Shown: positions 14,779-24,179, counted from the first letter of the stretch. The stretch: DNA of 64,000 nt from Leptolyngbya sp. FACHB-8 (GCF_014695575.1 NZ_JACJOO010000072.1:1-64000), one strand, 5' to 3'. Notes: generated by a model from the sequence alone, not told the origin. Numbers and translations are program-made.

Positions 14779-16077
14779 GTGGCTGCTCTCAAGGATCAAT
14801 GGAAAGAGCAAAGACGCCAGCGGCAGTTGGAACTGGAGCGACGTCAGAGAGATGTGCGCGAAGTGCTGGATGGGTTTCAGCAAGAGCGGCAGGCCATGTC
14901 TGCTCAGCTTCGGAGTGAATTGAGTGCCTTCCAACAGGCAGTTCAAGAGGAGACACAAAGTTTTCTGGCTGATGCCTATCAGAAACGGCTGGCAAATGCA
15001 AAAGTAGTCGCTGATGCATTGCAGGCTTATAAAGCTAATCTGCATGAGCAGGTAGCTCAATTTCTTTCAGTCACGTCGGCAGAGCGATCGCTCATGTCCC
15101 AGGAGCTGTTTCAAGCTCTAGAGGCATTCCATGCATCACTGTCCGCCTCAGTTGCCGATTTGCGCTTAGCGCTGCAACAGCGCATGCAAGAAATTCAATT
15201 AGAAGTACAAGTTCTGCAGGCCGACACCCAGGATATGCTGGTGGGCTTCAAAGAACAACGAATTCAAGAGCAGCAACGGCTCCTAGCAGAACTGGCTGCT
15301 TACGTAGACGGTCTGCGGGATGACGTCCATGCGTACCTGTCGGAGTTAGAGTTGGCGCGGGTAGATCGGGCTAACCAGCTGTGGGCTATGCTCCAACAGA
15401 GCCGGGATAACCGTGCTGTTGAAATGGAAGCCCTGATGACCGAGTTTGCTGAGTTCCGCAACTACTTACAGAGCTATCGGCAGTCTCTCCACAATCTCGT
15501 GTGGGGCAACGGCGAAGCATCTGTAGAACCGCAACCTCCTGCTGTGGCTCCTCAACGTAAGGTTGCCGCTGCACCAGTTCGTGGATTCCGCCCGGTTCGC
15601 CCTGTCGCGACTGCCCAACCGAAAGTTGAGCTGCCCAAGGCGCCTCGTAGTATCCCACCAACTCCCGCTGCTGCTACACCCGCTTCTGAGCTACCGAACG
15701 TTGTAGCGCCCCCAAAGCCTGAGCCACCCAAGGTTGAGCCGCCGAAGGTGGAAGAATTCGCGCCGGCTCCCGTCATCCTTGCTGAAGCATCTTCTTCTAT
15801 CGATAGCCTTGAGGCGTTGAGCGAAGCAATTCCTTTGCCAGCGGTCAAAACTGAGTCTGTAGAAGAAACACAGCCTGCACTTCGTGATCCTGCTCAGTTA
15901 GAAATGGATATTTTCAAGTACATCCAGGCCATCAATGGCGCACGCCTAACTGAGATTGAGACAGCTCTCAGCATTAACCGCTTCCAGGCTGTTGATGCTC
16001 TCCGCTCGCTCATTAAGAAAGGCAATGTGACCCAGCGCGATCGCATCTATCTGATTCCTGAGGAAGTGAACCTGTGA
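14779..16077 (+). CDS. gvpC: gas vesicle protein GvpC with C-terminal winged-helix-like module
   Basis: GvpC binds the outside of the vesicle and strengthens it against collapse. The GTG start at 14779 is set by GGAGGAGGT six bases upstream. Residues 1-245 are helical and hold degenerate GvpC repeats of about 33 residues (for example [15 protein letters not shown] and [12 protein letters not shown]), closing with a short LVWG motif. A Pro/Ala/Val-rich linker runs from about 246 to 370. The last 60 residues ([20 protein letters not shown] onward) look like a winged helix and resemble the end of GvpN. At 432 residues it is much longer than Anabaena GvpC (about 193). Its stop overlaps the gvpN GTG start. 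Confidence 0.93.
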   Translation: MAALKDQWKEQRRQRQLELERRQRDVREVLDGFQQERQAMSAQLRSELSAFQQAVQEETQSFLADAYQKRLANAKVVADALQAYKANLHEQVAQFLSVTSAERSLMSQELFQALEAFHASLSASVADLRLALQQRMQEIQLEVQVLQADTQDMLVGFKEQRIQEQQRLLAELAAYVDGLRDDVHAYLSELELARVDRANQLWAMLQQSRDNRAVEMEALMTEFAEFRNYLQSYRQSLHNLVWGNGEASVEPQPPAVAPQRKVAAAPVRGFRPVRPVATAQPKVELPKAPRSIPPTPAAATPASELPNVVAPPKPEPPKVEPPKVEEFAPAPVILAEASSSIDSLEALSEAIPLPAVKTESVEETQPALRDPAQLEMDIFKYIQAINGARLTEIETALSINRFQAVDALRSLIKKGNVTQRDRIYLIPEEVNL

Positions 16078-17327
16078 CTACTGTCCTACAAGCCCGCCCC
16101 CGAAACTTTGTCAGCACGCCTGCCATTGAGCGTGTAGCAGCCCGTTCCCTCCGTTACCTGCAATCCGGCTATTCCGTTCACTTGCGGGGACCGGCAGGTA
16201 CTGGCAAAACGACTCTGGGTTTGCACCTGGCTGATATGCTGGGGCGGCCCATCATGCTCCTGTTTGGCGACGACGAGTTCAAAACCTCTGATTTAATCGG
16301 TAACCAGACTGGTTACACCCGTAAAAAGGTGGTGGATAATTTCATCCACAGTGTGGTCAAGGTTGAAGATGAATTGCGCCAGAATTGGGTGGATTCGCGT
16401 CTAACTCTGGCTTGCCGAGAAGGCTTTACCCTGGTTTACGACGAATTTAACCGTTCTCGCCCTGAGGTTAACAACGTCCTACTGGCGGCCCTGGAAGAAA
16501 AGCTGCTGGTGTTACCCCCCAGCAACAACCGTCCCGAGTACATTCGAGTCAGTCCTCACTTCCGCGCCATCTTCACCTCGAACCCAGAGGAGTACTGTGG
16601 CGTACATGGAACCCAGGATGCGTTGCTGGATCGTTTGATTACCATCAACATGCCGGAGCCGGATGAGCTGACCCAACAGGAAATCGCTGTCCAGAAATCC
16701 GGCATTGATCGAGAGAGCGCCAGTATCATCGTGCAGTTGGTTAAAGCCTTCCGCGATCGCGTTGGAGCTGACAAAGCTTCCGGGTTGCGGGCCTGCTTGA
16801 TGATCGCGCGTATCTGCCATGAGCACGAAATTGTTGTGACGCCTGAGAACGTCGAGTTCCGAGATATCTGTCAGGATGTGTTGCTGTCTCGCAGTGAGCT
16901 GTCCCAACAGGATTCCACTCGTCTGCTCTGGGACGTTTTCAATGAGCTGATCTGTGCAGAAGTGCGGGAATCAGATGTGGCGATCGCCCTCAACGTACCG
17001 GATCTCGAAATCCTGGATTTGGATTCGAGTATCACGCCCAATGGGGTTGTTGAAGATTCTCTGGCCGAGACTGTGCGTGCCTTGCAAGGGGATGAGCCTG
17101 TTGCGGGAACTGAGGAACCCTCTGTCGAGGTTTCTGACGTGCCTCACGAACAGGAGGTCTACCGCTATTTGCAAGACCATCCTCGGGCTCGGACTTCAGC
17201 AATTCAGGCAACATTGAGGCTGAGTCGCGTACAGGTCATCGACGCTATTCAATCCCTATCCCAAAAAGGGCTCCTGCCGATTCAAGGCGAAACTGATACA
17301 GCGCAATCCATTTCTGAGGAGGGCTAA
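16074..17327 (+). CDS. gvpN: gas vesicle AAA+ ATPase GvpN with C-terminal extension
   Basis: GvpN is a MoxR-type AAA+ ATPase needed for gas-vesicle growth. The Walker A motif GPAGTGKTT is at residues 39-47, Walker B is LVYDEFNR near 123, and the sensor region is [15 protein letters not shown]. The core ends near residue 300. A further 115 residues follow: an acidic linker and then [20 protein letters not shown] onward, a helix-turn-helix-like module homologous to the C-terminus of GvpC. At 417 residues it exceeds the roughly 330-360 I expect for GvpN. The GTG start overlaps the gvpC stop as GTGA, indicating coupling. Confidence 0.95.
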   Translation: MTTVLQARPRNFVSTPAIERVAARSLRYLQSGYSVHLRGPAGTGKTTLGLHLADMLGRPIMLLFGDDEFKTSDLIGNQTGYTRKKVVDNFIHSVVKVEDELRQNWVDSRLTLACREGFTLVYDEFNRSRPEVNNVLLAALEEKLLVLPPSNNRPEYIRVSPHFRAIFTSNPEEYCGVHGTQDALLDRLITINMPEPDELTQQEIAVQKSGIDRESASIIVQLVKAFRDRVGADKASGLRACLMIARICHEHEIVVTPENVEFRDICQDVLLSRSELSQQDSTRLLWDVFNELICAEVRESDVAIALNVPDLEILDLDSSITPNGVVEDSLAETVRALQGDEPVAGTEEPSVEVSDVPHEQEVYRYLQDHPRARTSAIQATLRLSRVQVIDAIQSLSQKGLLPIQGETDTAQSISEEG

Positions 17328-17332
17328 TCATC

Positions 17333-17671
17333 ATGACGGCTACGGTTCCAGTACGTCCTACTGCTTCCAGCCGCCCGATGCTTACGTCTACCCAGGGATC
17401 TGGCCTGGCTGATGTTCTTGAACGGGTGCTGGACAAGGGAATTGTGATTGCAGGTGACATCACCGTTTCGGTCGGTTCGACCGAGTTGCTCAATATTCGG
17501 ATCCGATTGCTAATTTCTTCGGTAGACAAAGCCAAGGAGATTGGGATCAATTGGTGGGAGAACGATCCCTACTTAAGTAGCCGATCGCAAGAACTCCTGG
17601 ACGCTAATCAGCAGCTCCAGACCCGCATCGAAAGTCTTGAACGCGAGTTGAAAGCGCTCCGGGGTGCCTAA
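17333..17671 (+). CDS. gvpJ: gas vesicle protein GvpJ
   Basis: Minor GvpA-family protein thought to help nucleate vesicle assembly. Residues 24-75 match the GvpA core (GLADVLERVLDKGIVIAGDI followed by TELLNIRIRLLISSVDKA). The C-terminal region (SSRSQELLDANQQLQTRIES onward) is a charged coiled coil absent from GvpA. The 112-residue size fits GvpJ. ATG 17333 is five bases after the gvpN stop, with GAGGAGGG upstream, so it is in the same transcription unit. Confidence 0.95.
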   Translation: MTATVPVRPTASSRPMLTSTQGSGLADVLERVLDKGIVIAGDITVSVGSTELLNIRIRLLISSVDKAKEIGINWWENDPYLSSRSQELLDANQQLQTRIESLERELKALRGA

Positions 17672-17694
17672 GATTAATCTTATCGAGGCGAACC

Positions 17695-17856
17695 ATGACT
17701 CAATCCACGAAGAAACGCTATATTGACTCTGAACAATACCGTCAAATGCGTGTGCGTGATGGCGATCGACGCTTTCAGGAATGGCATTCTGCATTCCTGA
17801 AACACCAGAGAGAGTTTCTGAAGGATTTGGGTAAACGGCGCGATCGCTCAGCCTGA
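17695..17856 (+). CDS. small basic protein in the gvp cluster
   Basis: A 53-residue ORF starting at ATG 17695 with GAGGCGAA just upstream, 23 bases after gvpJ. The product begins MTQSTKKRYIDSEQYRQMRV and is very rich in Arg, Lys, Gln and Asp, with no membrane segment; it could be a short helical adaptor. It is not a family I recognise. Its place between gvpJ and gvpK is where gvpX lies in the Anabaena order A-C-N-J-X-K, so it may be a gvpX equivalent. The frame stays open after its TGA for another 51 codons. Confidence 0.5.
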   Translation: MTQSTKKRYIDSEQYRQMRVRDGDRRFQEWHSAFLKHQREFLKDLGKRRDRSA

Positions 17857-17889
17857 TTGAGTAGTTTTATCAGACTTCTATACTGGAGC

Positions 17890-18012
17890 GTGGCAGAGGT
17901 GCGTCGGATGACCTTCGATACCTGGGCCACGCTCTTTGATAATTGTGTGTTGGTGCGTGAAAGGCTTCGGCAATGGCCAGATGTTCTAGTTGGGCCAGTC
18001 AATCCGATTTAG
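17890..18012 (+). CDS. possible 40-residue ORF before gvpK
   Basis: It is in the same frame as the 53-residue ORF and separated from it by a single TGA at 17854-17856. GTG 17890 would give VAEVRRMTFDTWATLFDNCV and 20 more residues; TTG 17857 would add 11. No family is recognised and there is no strong ribosome-binding site. Alternatives are the remnant of a longer gvpX-like gene split by a stop codon, or a chance frame. Confidence 0.25.
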   Translation: MAEVRRMTFDTWATLFDNCVLVRERLRQWPDVLVGPVNPI

Positions 18013-18064
18013 CCTTTCCAAACTTGGTTGCCCATGGCAACGTTAAAGCAGACCTGTCAAGTGT

Positions 18065-18553
18065 GTGGCGATGTCTCCCTCCGAAGCCTCTGATGCTCCC
18101 ATCCAAATTGCCCCCGGCGGCGCGTTAGATTCTCCTAAAAAGGGCAAAGATGCTGGCTTGGCTCCCCTATTGCTGACGGTAATCGAACTTGTGCGTCAGT
18201 TGATGGAAGCACAGGTGATTCGCCGTATGGAAGGGGATGAGCTAAGCGAAACTGATCTGGAACGAGCCGCTGACAGCGTGCGTAAGCTCGAAGAGCAGGT
18301 TATACGCCTCTGCGAAATTTTTGAAATTGATCCGGCCGATCTCAATGTAGACCTTGGGGAATTCGGTACATTGTTGCCTAAAACCGGAGGCTACTACCCC
18401 GGTGAGACCTCCGCCAGCCCGACTATTCTCGAATTACTCGACCGTTTGCTGAGCACTGGCGTGGTGCTAGAGGGGGATGTAGATTTGGGACTGGCCCAGA
18501 TCAATCTAATTCATGCCAAATTACGGCTGGTTTTGACCTCTAAGCCTCTATAG
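18065..18553 (+). CDS. gvpK: gas vesicle protein GvpK
   Basis: GvpK is a conserved minor protein required for gas-vesicle formation. The 162-residue product contains the family core GLAPLLLTVIELVRQLMEAQ and IRRMEGDELSETDLERAADS, then GEFGTLLPKTGGYYPGETS. Its last 45 residues (ILELLDRLLSTGVVLEGDVD onward) resemble the GvpA/GvpJ core. The start is GTG 18065 or ATG 18071. It is the last gvp gene here; gvpF, gvpG, gvpL, gvpV and gvpW are not in the window, and the next gene runs in the opposite direction. Confidence 0.96.
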   Translation: MAMSPSEASDAPIQIAPGGALDSPKKGKDAGLAPLLLTVIELVRQLMEAQVIRRMEGDELSETDLERAADSVRKLEEQVIRLCEIFEIDPADLNVDLGEFGTLLPKTGGYYPGETSASPTILELLDRLLSTGVVLEGDVDLGLAQINLIHAKLRLVLTSKPL

Positions 18554-18603
18554 AAATTTGAGTGATTGCCTTCCAGAAGCCAATCCTCCAGGATTTATTT
18601 TAT

Positions 18604-20106
18604 TTAAAAAGGTGGGTCGTCCTGAGAAGTTGAAGGGTATTGGCCCGGAGGCTCGGCTGCTGTGCGGCGGGTTGGCTTCAGATATTTCTCGTAGGGGGAG
18701 GGGGGCACCAGCTCTAACTGATTCTCCTTACGAGGCGGTTTGCTACCGGTGCGACGCCGGCGGGAGACGCCTTCTTCTGTCGTTTCCTCAGCTACGACTT
18801 CATATAGAATGGCTTGCTTCTCGCCTGTTCCCTTTCGCAAAATTCGCCCTAAACGCTGAATGTATTCCCGGGTGGAACCACTACCCGATAGGAGAACCGC
18901 TACACGAGCGTCGGGTACGTCTACTCCTTCATTCAATACATGGGATACGACCAGGGTATGGTAGGTACCGTCGCGAAACTTTTGCAGAATGTCGTGGCGC
19001 TCTTTGACAGGGGTTTGGTGAGTAATCGCCGGAATGAGAAAGCTTTGGGAAATTCGATAAACCGTTGCGTTGTCGTTGGTAAAGATGAGAGTGCGATCGG
19101 GGTAGTGCTGGGCTAGTAAGTCAGCTAATATCCGTAGTTTACCCTCGGTGCCGAGAGCGATCGCCCGTGCTTCCCGGTGAGCCAGCATCGCCCGTCGCCC
19201 GGCCTGAGATCGAGCACTGGCCTGCACAAACCGTTGCCATCCCTCAAGCGATCCAAGCCAGATATTTGATTTTTCTAGAAATTCGTTGCGAGTAGCGATT
19301 AAGGTTTCGTAGCGATCGCGCTCCTCTGGCGAGAGCTTGACCCGGATCGGAACAATATCATAAGGAGCCAGCGCATGACCTGCCAGTTCCTCCGCGGTGC
19401 GCTGATATACCACAGGTCCAAGCAGTTCATTCAGATCCTGGTGGCGACCGTCGGTGCGATCGGGGGTGGCTGTGAGACCGAGACGGTAGGGAGCGATGGA
19501 GGATTCGGCGATCGCCCGATTAAAATCGCTGGGTAAATGATGGCACTCGTCGCAGATCAGCAGCCCATAACGATTGCCTAAAGCTTCGGCATGGATGGCA
19601 GCGCTGTCATAAGTCGCCACGAGAATGGGGGTTCGATCCTTGGAGCCCCCACCGAGTAGGCCAACCTCTTCATCCGGGAAAGCGGCCAGTAGATGGGTGT
19701 ACCATTGATGCATCAAATCCAGGGTGGGAACTGTAATCAGCGTGCTGCGAGGGGTGACCTGCATGGCCATTTGCGCCAGATACGTTTTCCCCGAAGCGGT
19801 GGGCAGCACCACGACGCCCTGTCGTTTTGCCTGAACCCAGGCAGCCAAGGCCTCCTGCTGATGCGCGTAGGGTTGTCTTTCTAAAGACGCTGCCATCTTT
19901 AGCGGTTCAAAGCCTTTTGCCTCATCTTTGAACTCAACGTCCTGTTGTTGTAGTGCTTCTACCAGTGCCCGGTAATGGATGCCAGGAATGCGAAATCGCT
20001 CAACCCGGTCATCCCAGGCGGCAAAATCGAGCCAGTCTTTGCCCCGTGGGGGCGGGTGCAGAATCAGGGTGCCCCGGTCGTAAGTCAGGGTGGAGATGCG
20101 TGCCAT
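18604..20106 (-). CDS. XPB/Rad25-like DEAD/DEAH-box helicase
   Basis: Superfamily 2 helicase of 500 residues. It has a short N-terminal damage-recognition-like region (1-75), motif I LPTASGKT at 101-108, motif II DECHH near 186, motif III LTATPDRTDG, and in the second RecA-like domain LIFTNDN, NEGVDVPDARVAVLLSG and QRLGRILRKG. The layout matches bacterial XPB-like helicases, thought to act in DNA repair or remodelling. The C-terminus is basic and then Pro/Ser-rich. It is convergent with gvpK (50 bp between stops) and divergent from tpiA. Its precise cellular role is not known. Confidence 0.9.
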   Translation of the reverse strand: MARISTLTYDRGTLILHPPPRGKDWLDFAAWDDRVERFRIPGIHYRALVEALQQQDVEFKDEAKGFEPLKMAASLERQPYAHQQEALAAWVQAKRQGVVVLPTASGKTYLAQMAMQVTPRSTLITVPTLDLMHQWYTHLLAAFPDEEVGLLGGGSKDRTPILVATYDSAAIHAEALGNRYGLLICDECHHLPSDFNRAIAESSIAPYRLGLTATPDRTDGRHQDLNELLGPVVYQRTAEELAGHALAPYDIVPIRVKLSPEERDRYETLIATRNEFLEKSNIWLGSLEGWQRFVQASARSQAGRRAMLAHREARAIALGTEGKLRILADLLAQHYPDRTLIFTNDNATVYRISQSFLIPAITHQTPVKERHDILQKFRDGTYHTLVVSHVLNEGVDVPDARVAVLLSGSGSTREYIQRLGRILRKGTGEKQAILYEVVAEETTEEGVSRRRRTGSKPPRKENQLELVPPSPYEKYLKPTRRTAAEPPGQYPSTSQDDPPF

Positions 20107-20298
20107 CAGGTTTTGCGGCCATTACTGCTTGTATTCTAGGAAGCTCGGCGGCGATCGCACCAACATTCTCGGCTAATGACAGGCTAAATCCGTCAGTGAC
20201 TCCTGTCTGATTCATCAGGAGAAAACTTGCCCGAGTGATGCAGTTACCCAGTAAACTGTAGTTTGGCTAAAAACGTTATCAACCCCAACTGAATTACC

Positions 20299-21024
20299 GT
20301 GCGCAGGAAGGTTATCGCTGGCAACTGGAAAATGTATAAGACTCAGGCGGAGGCTAAACAATTCCTTCAGGAATTTTTGCCCCACATTGAGGATACGCCC
20401 GAGGATCGGGAAGTCATTCTGTGTGTCCCATTCACTGATTTGGCAGTGATGTCCCATAACCTGCACGGTAGCCGTGTTCGACTGGGCGCACAAAATGTTC
20501 ACTGGGCAGCAGAAGGAGCCTACACAGGTGAAATCTCCGCTCCGATGTTGGTCGAACTGAGCGTTCGCTATGTCGTGATTGGGCACAGCGAGCGGCGGCA
20601 GTATTTTGGGGAAACCGACGAGACGGTTAATTTACGCTTAAAAGCAGCGCAGCAAGCTGGTTTAACTCCCATTCTCTGTGTGGGTGAAACGAAGCAACAG
20701 CGTGATGCTGGGCAAACCGAAGCTGTGATTCTGAAGCAGATCGAGAGCGATCTCGTAGATATTGATTTGAGCAATCTTGTGATTGCTTATGAGCCCATCT
20801 GGGCGATCGGAACAGGGGACACCTGCGAAACATCCGAAGCAGATCGAGTGATTGGAATTATCCGTAAAGAATTGAAGAATCCTGATGTTCCAATTCAATA
20901 CGGCGGCTCTGTTAAGCCTGAGAATATCGACGAAATTATGGCTCAGAACGAGATTGATGGAGTTCTAGTAGGCGGTGCTAGTCTCTCTCCCCAGGGATTT
21001 GGGCGCATTGTGAACTATCAGTAG
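20299..21024 (+). CDS. tpiA: triose-phosphate isomerase
   Basis: Interconverts dihydroxyacetone phosphate and glyceraldehyde 3-phosphate in glycolysis and the Calvin cycle. The 241-residue TIM barrel has all key residues: Asn9 and Lys11 in AGNWKM, the electrophilic His96 in IGHSERR, the catalytic base Glu165 in [11 protein letters not shown], and the phosphate-binding loop YGGSVKPEN near 201. The start is GTG 20299. It is monocistronic, followed by a strong terminator. Confidence 0.98.
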   Translation: MRRKVIAGNWKMYKTQAEAKQFLQEFLPHIEDTPEDREVILCVPFTDLAVMSHNLHGSRVRLGAQNVHWAAEGAYTGEISAPMLVELSVRYVVIGHSERRQYFGETDETVNLRLKAAQQAGLTPILCVGETKQQRDAGQTEAVILKQIESDLVDIDLSNLVIAYEPIWAIGTGDTCETSEADRVIGIIRKELKNPDVPIQYGGSVKPENIDEIMAQNEIDGVLVGGASLSPQGFGRIVNYQ

Positions 21025-21044
21025 TAATCGACTGATCCAAACTG

Positions 21045-21082
21045 AACATCCTCCTGAAAAACATTTTCAGGAGGATGTTTTA
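21045..21082 (+). terminator. tpiA terminator
   Basis: A perfect 15-16 bp stem (arms 21045-21060 and 21064-21079, CATCCTCCTGAAAA and complement) with a 3-nt loop, followed by TTTT. It is typical rho-independent architecture. Confidence 0.9.
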
Positions 21083-21175
21083 TGTTTGGCTCACCGGGAA
21101 TTTAGCGCATTACTTAAAGTGATGATGAGCCCTCTTTTCTGTCGGGAATCCTGAAATTAATCAGGAGGCTCATCT

Positions 21176-22609
21176 ATGCATTCAACAACACAGCACGGTT
21201 GGGATGTTGTTCGCGCAGAATTTCAACGAATTTGGGGCTATTCCGACTTTCGGCCGCCTCAAGGGGAAATTGTACGGTGTCTATTAGAAGGAAAAGATTC
21301 CCTCATTATCCTGCCGACAGGGGGAGGAAAGTCTATTTGCTTTCAACTTCCAGCGTTGATGCAGCAAGGGTTAACATTAGTTGTGTCGCCTCTCGTAGCT
21401 TTAATGGAGAATCAGGTGCAGGAGTTGCGATCGCGCGACTTACCCGCTGCCTCTCTGCACAACGAAGTTTCTGCTCACCAGCGCCGCCGAACACTACAAA
21501 ATCTCCAGCGGTTGCGGTTGCTTTACCTTTCACCTGAGACTCTACTCAGTAGTACAGTCTGGGAGCGTCTTTGCGACCCAAAACTTAAGATTAACGGCCT
21601 CATCTTAGATGAAGCGCACTGTCTCGTTCAGTGGGGAGATACCTTTCGCCCTGCCTATCGGAGGTTAGGAGCTGTACGGCCTGCCTTGCTCAAACACAAA
21701 CCACCAGGGAGTCAGATCGCAATCGCCGCCTTCACAGCCACTGCTGACCCAGCAGCTCAACGTATTATCCGTGATTGCCTGCAACTCCAGAACCCGGTGC
21801 AATTTCTCAATAACCCTTATCGAGAAAACCTGGCTCTTAGCGTTCAGACAGTTTGGACACCTCGCGGTCGTCGCCAAACTTTACTGAACTACATTCGTGA
21901 GCATAAAGACACTGCGGGTTTGGTCTATGTACGCACCCGCCGCGATAGTGAAGAATTAGCTGCCTGGCTAGGCGAGAAAGGGTTTCGCACGACAGGCTAT
22001 CATGCTGGGCTTAGCCCACAGGAGCGGCGTCAGGTCGAAAACGCTTGGATAAACGACGAAATGCTCTTCGTAATTTGTACCTCTGCTTTCGGCATGGGCA
22101 TCAATAAACCAAATGTCCGTTGGGTCATTCACTACCATGCGCCAATGCTGCTTTCAGAATATGTGCAGGAGGTGGGGCGAGCCGGACGGGATGGCAAGCC
22201 GTCAAAGGCCCTGACGTTGGTCAGTGAACGAACAGGGTGGCTTGATCCCGATGATAAGCAACGGCAGCAGTTTTTCCGAGAGCGGGAGCGATCGCTCCTT
22301 CGCACGGCTCAAAATCTTGCAGGCCAGCTTCCCAAATTGGGGGAGGTCGCGACGGTATCCCGACAGTTTAAGGATGGGGCGATCGCTCTTTCCCTCCTCC
22401 ACAGCTCAGGTCAGCTACGGTGGACCGACCCCTTTCACTATGTAATTCAATCCAAAGCGAATTCTGCTGTGCCCCAAACGGCTCAACCTATAGAGGCGTA
22501 CCTTTATGGGCGTGGGTGCCGTTGGCAGTATTTGCTACGAGCATTTGGATTTACAACGGAAGCGGAAGGTTTTTGCTGTGGGACGTGCGATCGCTGCCTT
22601 CGCCGTTAG
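21176..22609 (+). CDS. recQ: RecQ-family ATP-dependent DNA helicase
   Basis: A 3'-5' DNA helicase with a role in recombination and repair. The 477-residue protein has Walker A LPTGGGKS at 46-53, motif II LDEAHCLVQWGDTFRPAY near 144, and motifs V/VI FGMGINKPNVRWVIHY and EYVQEVGRAGRDG. The C-terminus has a compact Zn-binding module with CRW and CCGTCDRC cysteines. The HRDC domain of full-length RecQ is missing, so this is the short RecQ-like type. The ATG is 8 bases after AGGAGG. Confidence 0.92.
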   Translation: MHSTTQHGWDVVRAEFQRIWGYSDFRPPQGEIVRCLLEGKDSLIILPTGGGKSICFQLPALMQQGLTLVVSPLVALMENQVQELRSRDLPAASLHNEVSAHQRRRTLQNLQRLRLLYLSPETLLSSTVWERLCDPKLKINGLILDEAHCLVQWGDTFRPAYRRLGAVRPALLKHKPPGSQIAIAAFTATADPAAQRIIRDCLQLQNPVQFLNNPYRENLALSVQTVWTPRGRRQTLLNYIREHKDTAGLVYVRTRRDSEELAAWLGEKGFRTTGYHAGLSPQERRQVENAWINDEMLFVICTSAFGMGINKPNVRWVIHYHAPMLLSEYVQEVGRAGRDGKPSKALTLVSERTGWLDPDDKQRQQFFRERERSLLRTAQNLAGQLPKLGEVATVSRQFKDGAIALSLLHSSGQLRWTDPFHYVIQSKANSAVPQTAQPIEAYLYGRGCRWQYLLRAFGFTTEAEGFCCGTCDRCLRR

Positions 22610-22620
22610 TCATCGCTACC

Positions 22621-22669
22621 TCAGCTCAAGAGGGAGTGAGAGCTTTGCTCTCACTCCCTCTTGAGCTGA
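22621..22669. repeat. 23-bp perfect hairpin between convergent genes
   Basis: Arms 22621-22643 and 22647-22669 are perfectly complementary with a TTT loop (GCTTTGC centre). It lies between the convergent recQ and histidine-kinase stops, so it may act as a bidirectional terminator despite lacking a T-run. Confidence 0.9.
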
Positions 22670-22680
22670 AAGGATAAAAC

Positions 22681-23838
22681 TTATGCTTGTACGCTAGCTT
22701 CCTCTGTCCAGGTTCGTGCCGGATTGAGAGGCAGCGTGAACCAGAACCGGGCACCCCCTTCAGGGCAATTTGCGACGTGGATATCGCCCCCGTGAGCTCG
22801 AATAATTTGTTGGCAAAGATGAAGTCCAATTCCCAGGCCATTGGTATGGCGGGTATTCGGCCCCCGCTCGAATAGCTTGAACAGATACTCGCATTGCTCT
22901 GCCGAGATGCCAGCCCCGTTATCCTGCACACTGCATTGAATGCGATCGCCCACCAATTGAGCTTCAACTTGCATCTCAACACCGGGTGGATTGTGCTTCA
23001 GAGCATTTTCCACCAGGTTCTTCAACACTCGGCAAATCTGGATGGGATCAAGTTGGATTGTCGGCAAATCAGTCGGGATGACATAGTTTAAGGTCGCCTG
23101 GTTTCTGTGAAGCCATGGCTTCATTTCACAGAGGATGGTGGGAATAAACTGCCCCAGGGCAACGGGTTCGTAGTGCAAGGACAGAGGGCGAGTTACTTCA
23201 GTGTGGGTATCGAGAAGCGCATCGATCAGACTGAGGTGGCGATCGCTCCCCTGCACCATCCGTTCTACAAAGGAGCGGGGAACAGGAATCTGTTCATCAT
23301 TTTGAGTGCAGGTAATACTATTTCCCTGAAGCAGATTTTGAAACACCATCTGCATACCCAATACGGGGTTCCGCAGGTCATGGGATACCGCATGGAGCAA
23401 CAGCCGCAGAGATTGTTCGGTTCGCTGGAGCTGCTGCTGTTGTAAGTAGGACTGCTGCTCTAATTTGCTAAGTCGAAGCCAGGTGTCGACCCGTACTTGA
23501 ACTTCGCGAAAGCTGAAAGGCTTATATAAATAGTCGGTAATACCAAATTGGAATCCCTTGTCTTTATCAAAATTTGTTTGGGTTTCCGTAATTAGCAGAA
23601 TTGGAATGGTTTCTAAAGGAGGATAACCCCGTAGCTCAGTGCACAAGGTAAAACTGTCCATCCCTACCGTGTTCCAGTCCATCAGGATGAGAACCGGTAA
23701 GCAGTGAGCAGCCTGAGCGATCGCCGCTTTACCATTTGCTACAGCGACTACTGGGCGATCTACCGTCGATAGGGCTTGGCTTATGCCATCTTGTACCGCC
23801 GGATCCGTTGTAATTAGCAAAATCGTCTCAGCTACCAA
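22681..23838 (-). CDS. response-regulator/histidine-kinase hybrid
   Basis: A REC domain comes first (residues 1-120, likely phosphoacceptor Asp54 in LILMDWN, conserved Lys in YLYKPF), followed by a coiled linker and a kinase core: the H-box HAVSHDLRNP with His153, the N-box KNLVENALKHNPP, then DNGAGIS and GLGIGLHLC. No membrane segment is present, so it is cytoplasmic and must receive its signal from a partner kinase through the REC domain. The usual acidic pair at the start of REC is reduced to one Asp (LLITTDPAVQ). There is no neighbouring partner gene, so the pathway is unknown. Confidence 0.9.
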   Translation of the reverse strand: MVAETILLITTDPAVQDGISQALSTVDRPVVAVANGKAAIAQAAHCLPVLILMDWNTVGMDSFTLCTELRGYPPLETIPILLITETQTNFDKDKGFQFGITDYLYKPFSFREVQVRVDTWLRLSKLEQQSYLQQQQLQRTEQSLRLLLHAVSHDLRNPVLGMQMVFQNLLQGNSITCTQNDEQIPVPRSFVERMVQGSDRHLSLIDALLDTHTEVTRPLSLHYEPVALGQFIPTILCEMKPWLHRNQATLNYVIPTDLPTIQLDPIQICRVLKNLVENALKHNPPGVEMQVEAQLVGDRIQCSVQDNGAGISAEQCEYLFKLFERGPNTRHTNGLGIGLHLCQQIIRAHGGDIHVANCPEGGARFWFTLPLNPARTWTEEASVQA

Positions 23839-24179
23839 CGCCGTGTCTATGCCTCCAAGAAAACCATAAGCTCCTTAACCTTGTCCCTCATCATAATGGC
23901 CCCCGAAAGGAGGCTACCTCATGCTAGTGGGTGTTTTCCCCTCTGGTGTTTCTTGCTCTGCAGATGGAGAGCGTGATGCATCCTATACGTTTTTTAACTA
24001 TAGGGTGCCGTGATGAAGGGGAGCGATGAACCTATATGCCCGATCTGAAAACCATGCGTTAAAATGAAATTTAGTGGAGGTGCAGCCTCTGCACCCTCGG
24101 ACATATTTCTGTCAGAAGTGGGCCAAACCCGCTTTTTTTTGTTTCAATTTTTCGGGAATTTGCTCCCGCCTTCGCTACT
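23839..24179. other. divergent region before rimP
   Basis: 341 bp without a recognisable gene. It contains a perfect 7-bp hairpin (GGTGCAG 24079-24085 with CTGCACC 24089-24095) about 85 bp before the rimP ATG, which may belong to the leader of the rimP-nusA-infB transcript. Confidence 0.5.

Noticed and set aside
18034-18092. 19-codon frame with a CQVCG motif before gvpK
   Set aside because: Too short, no ribosome-binding site, and overlaps the gvpK start.
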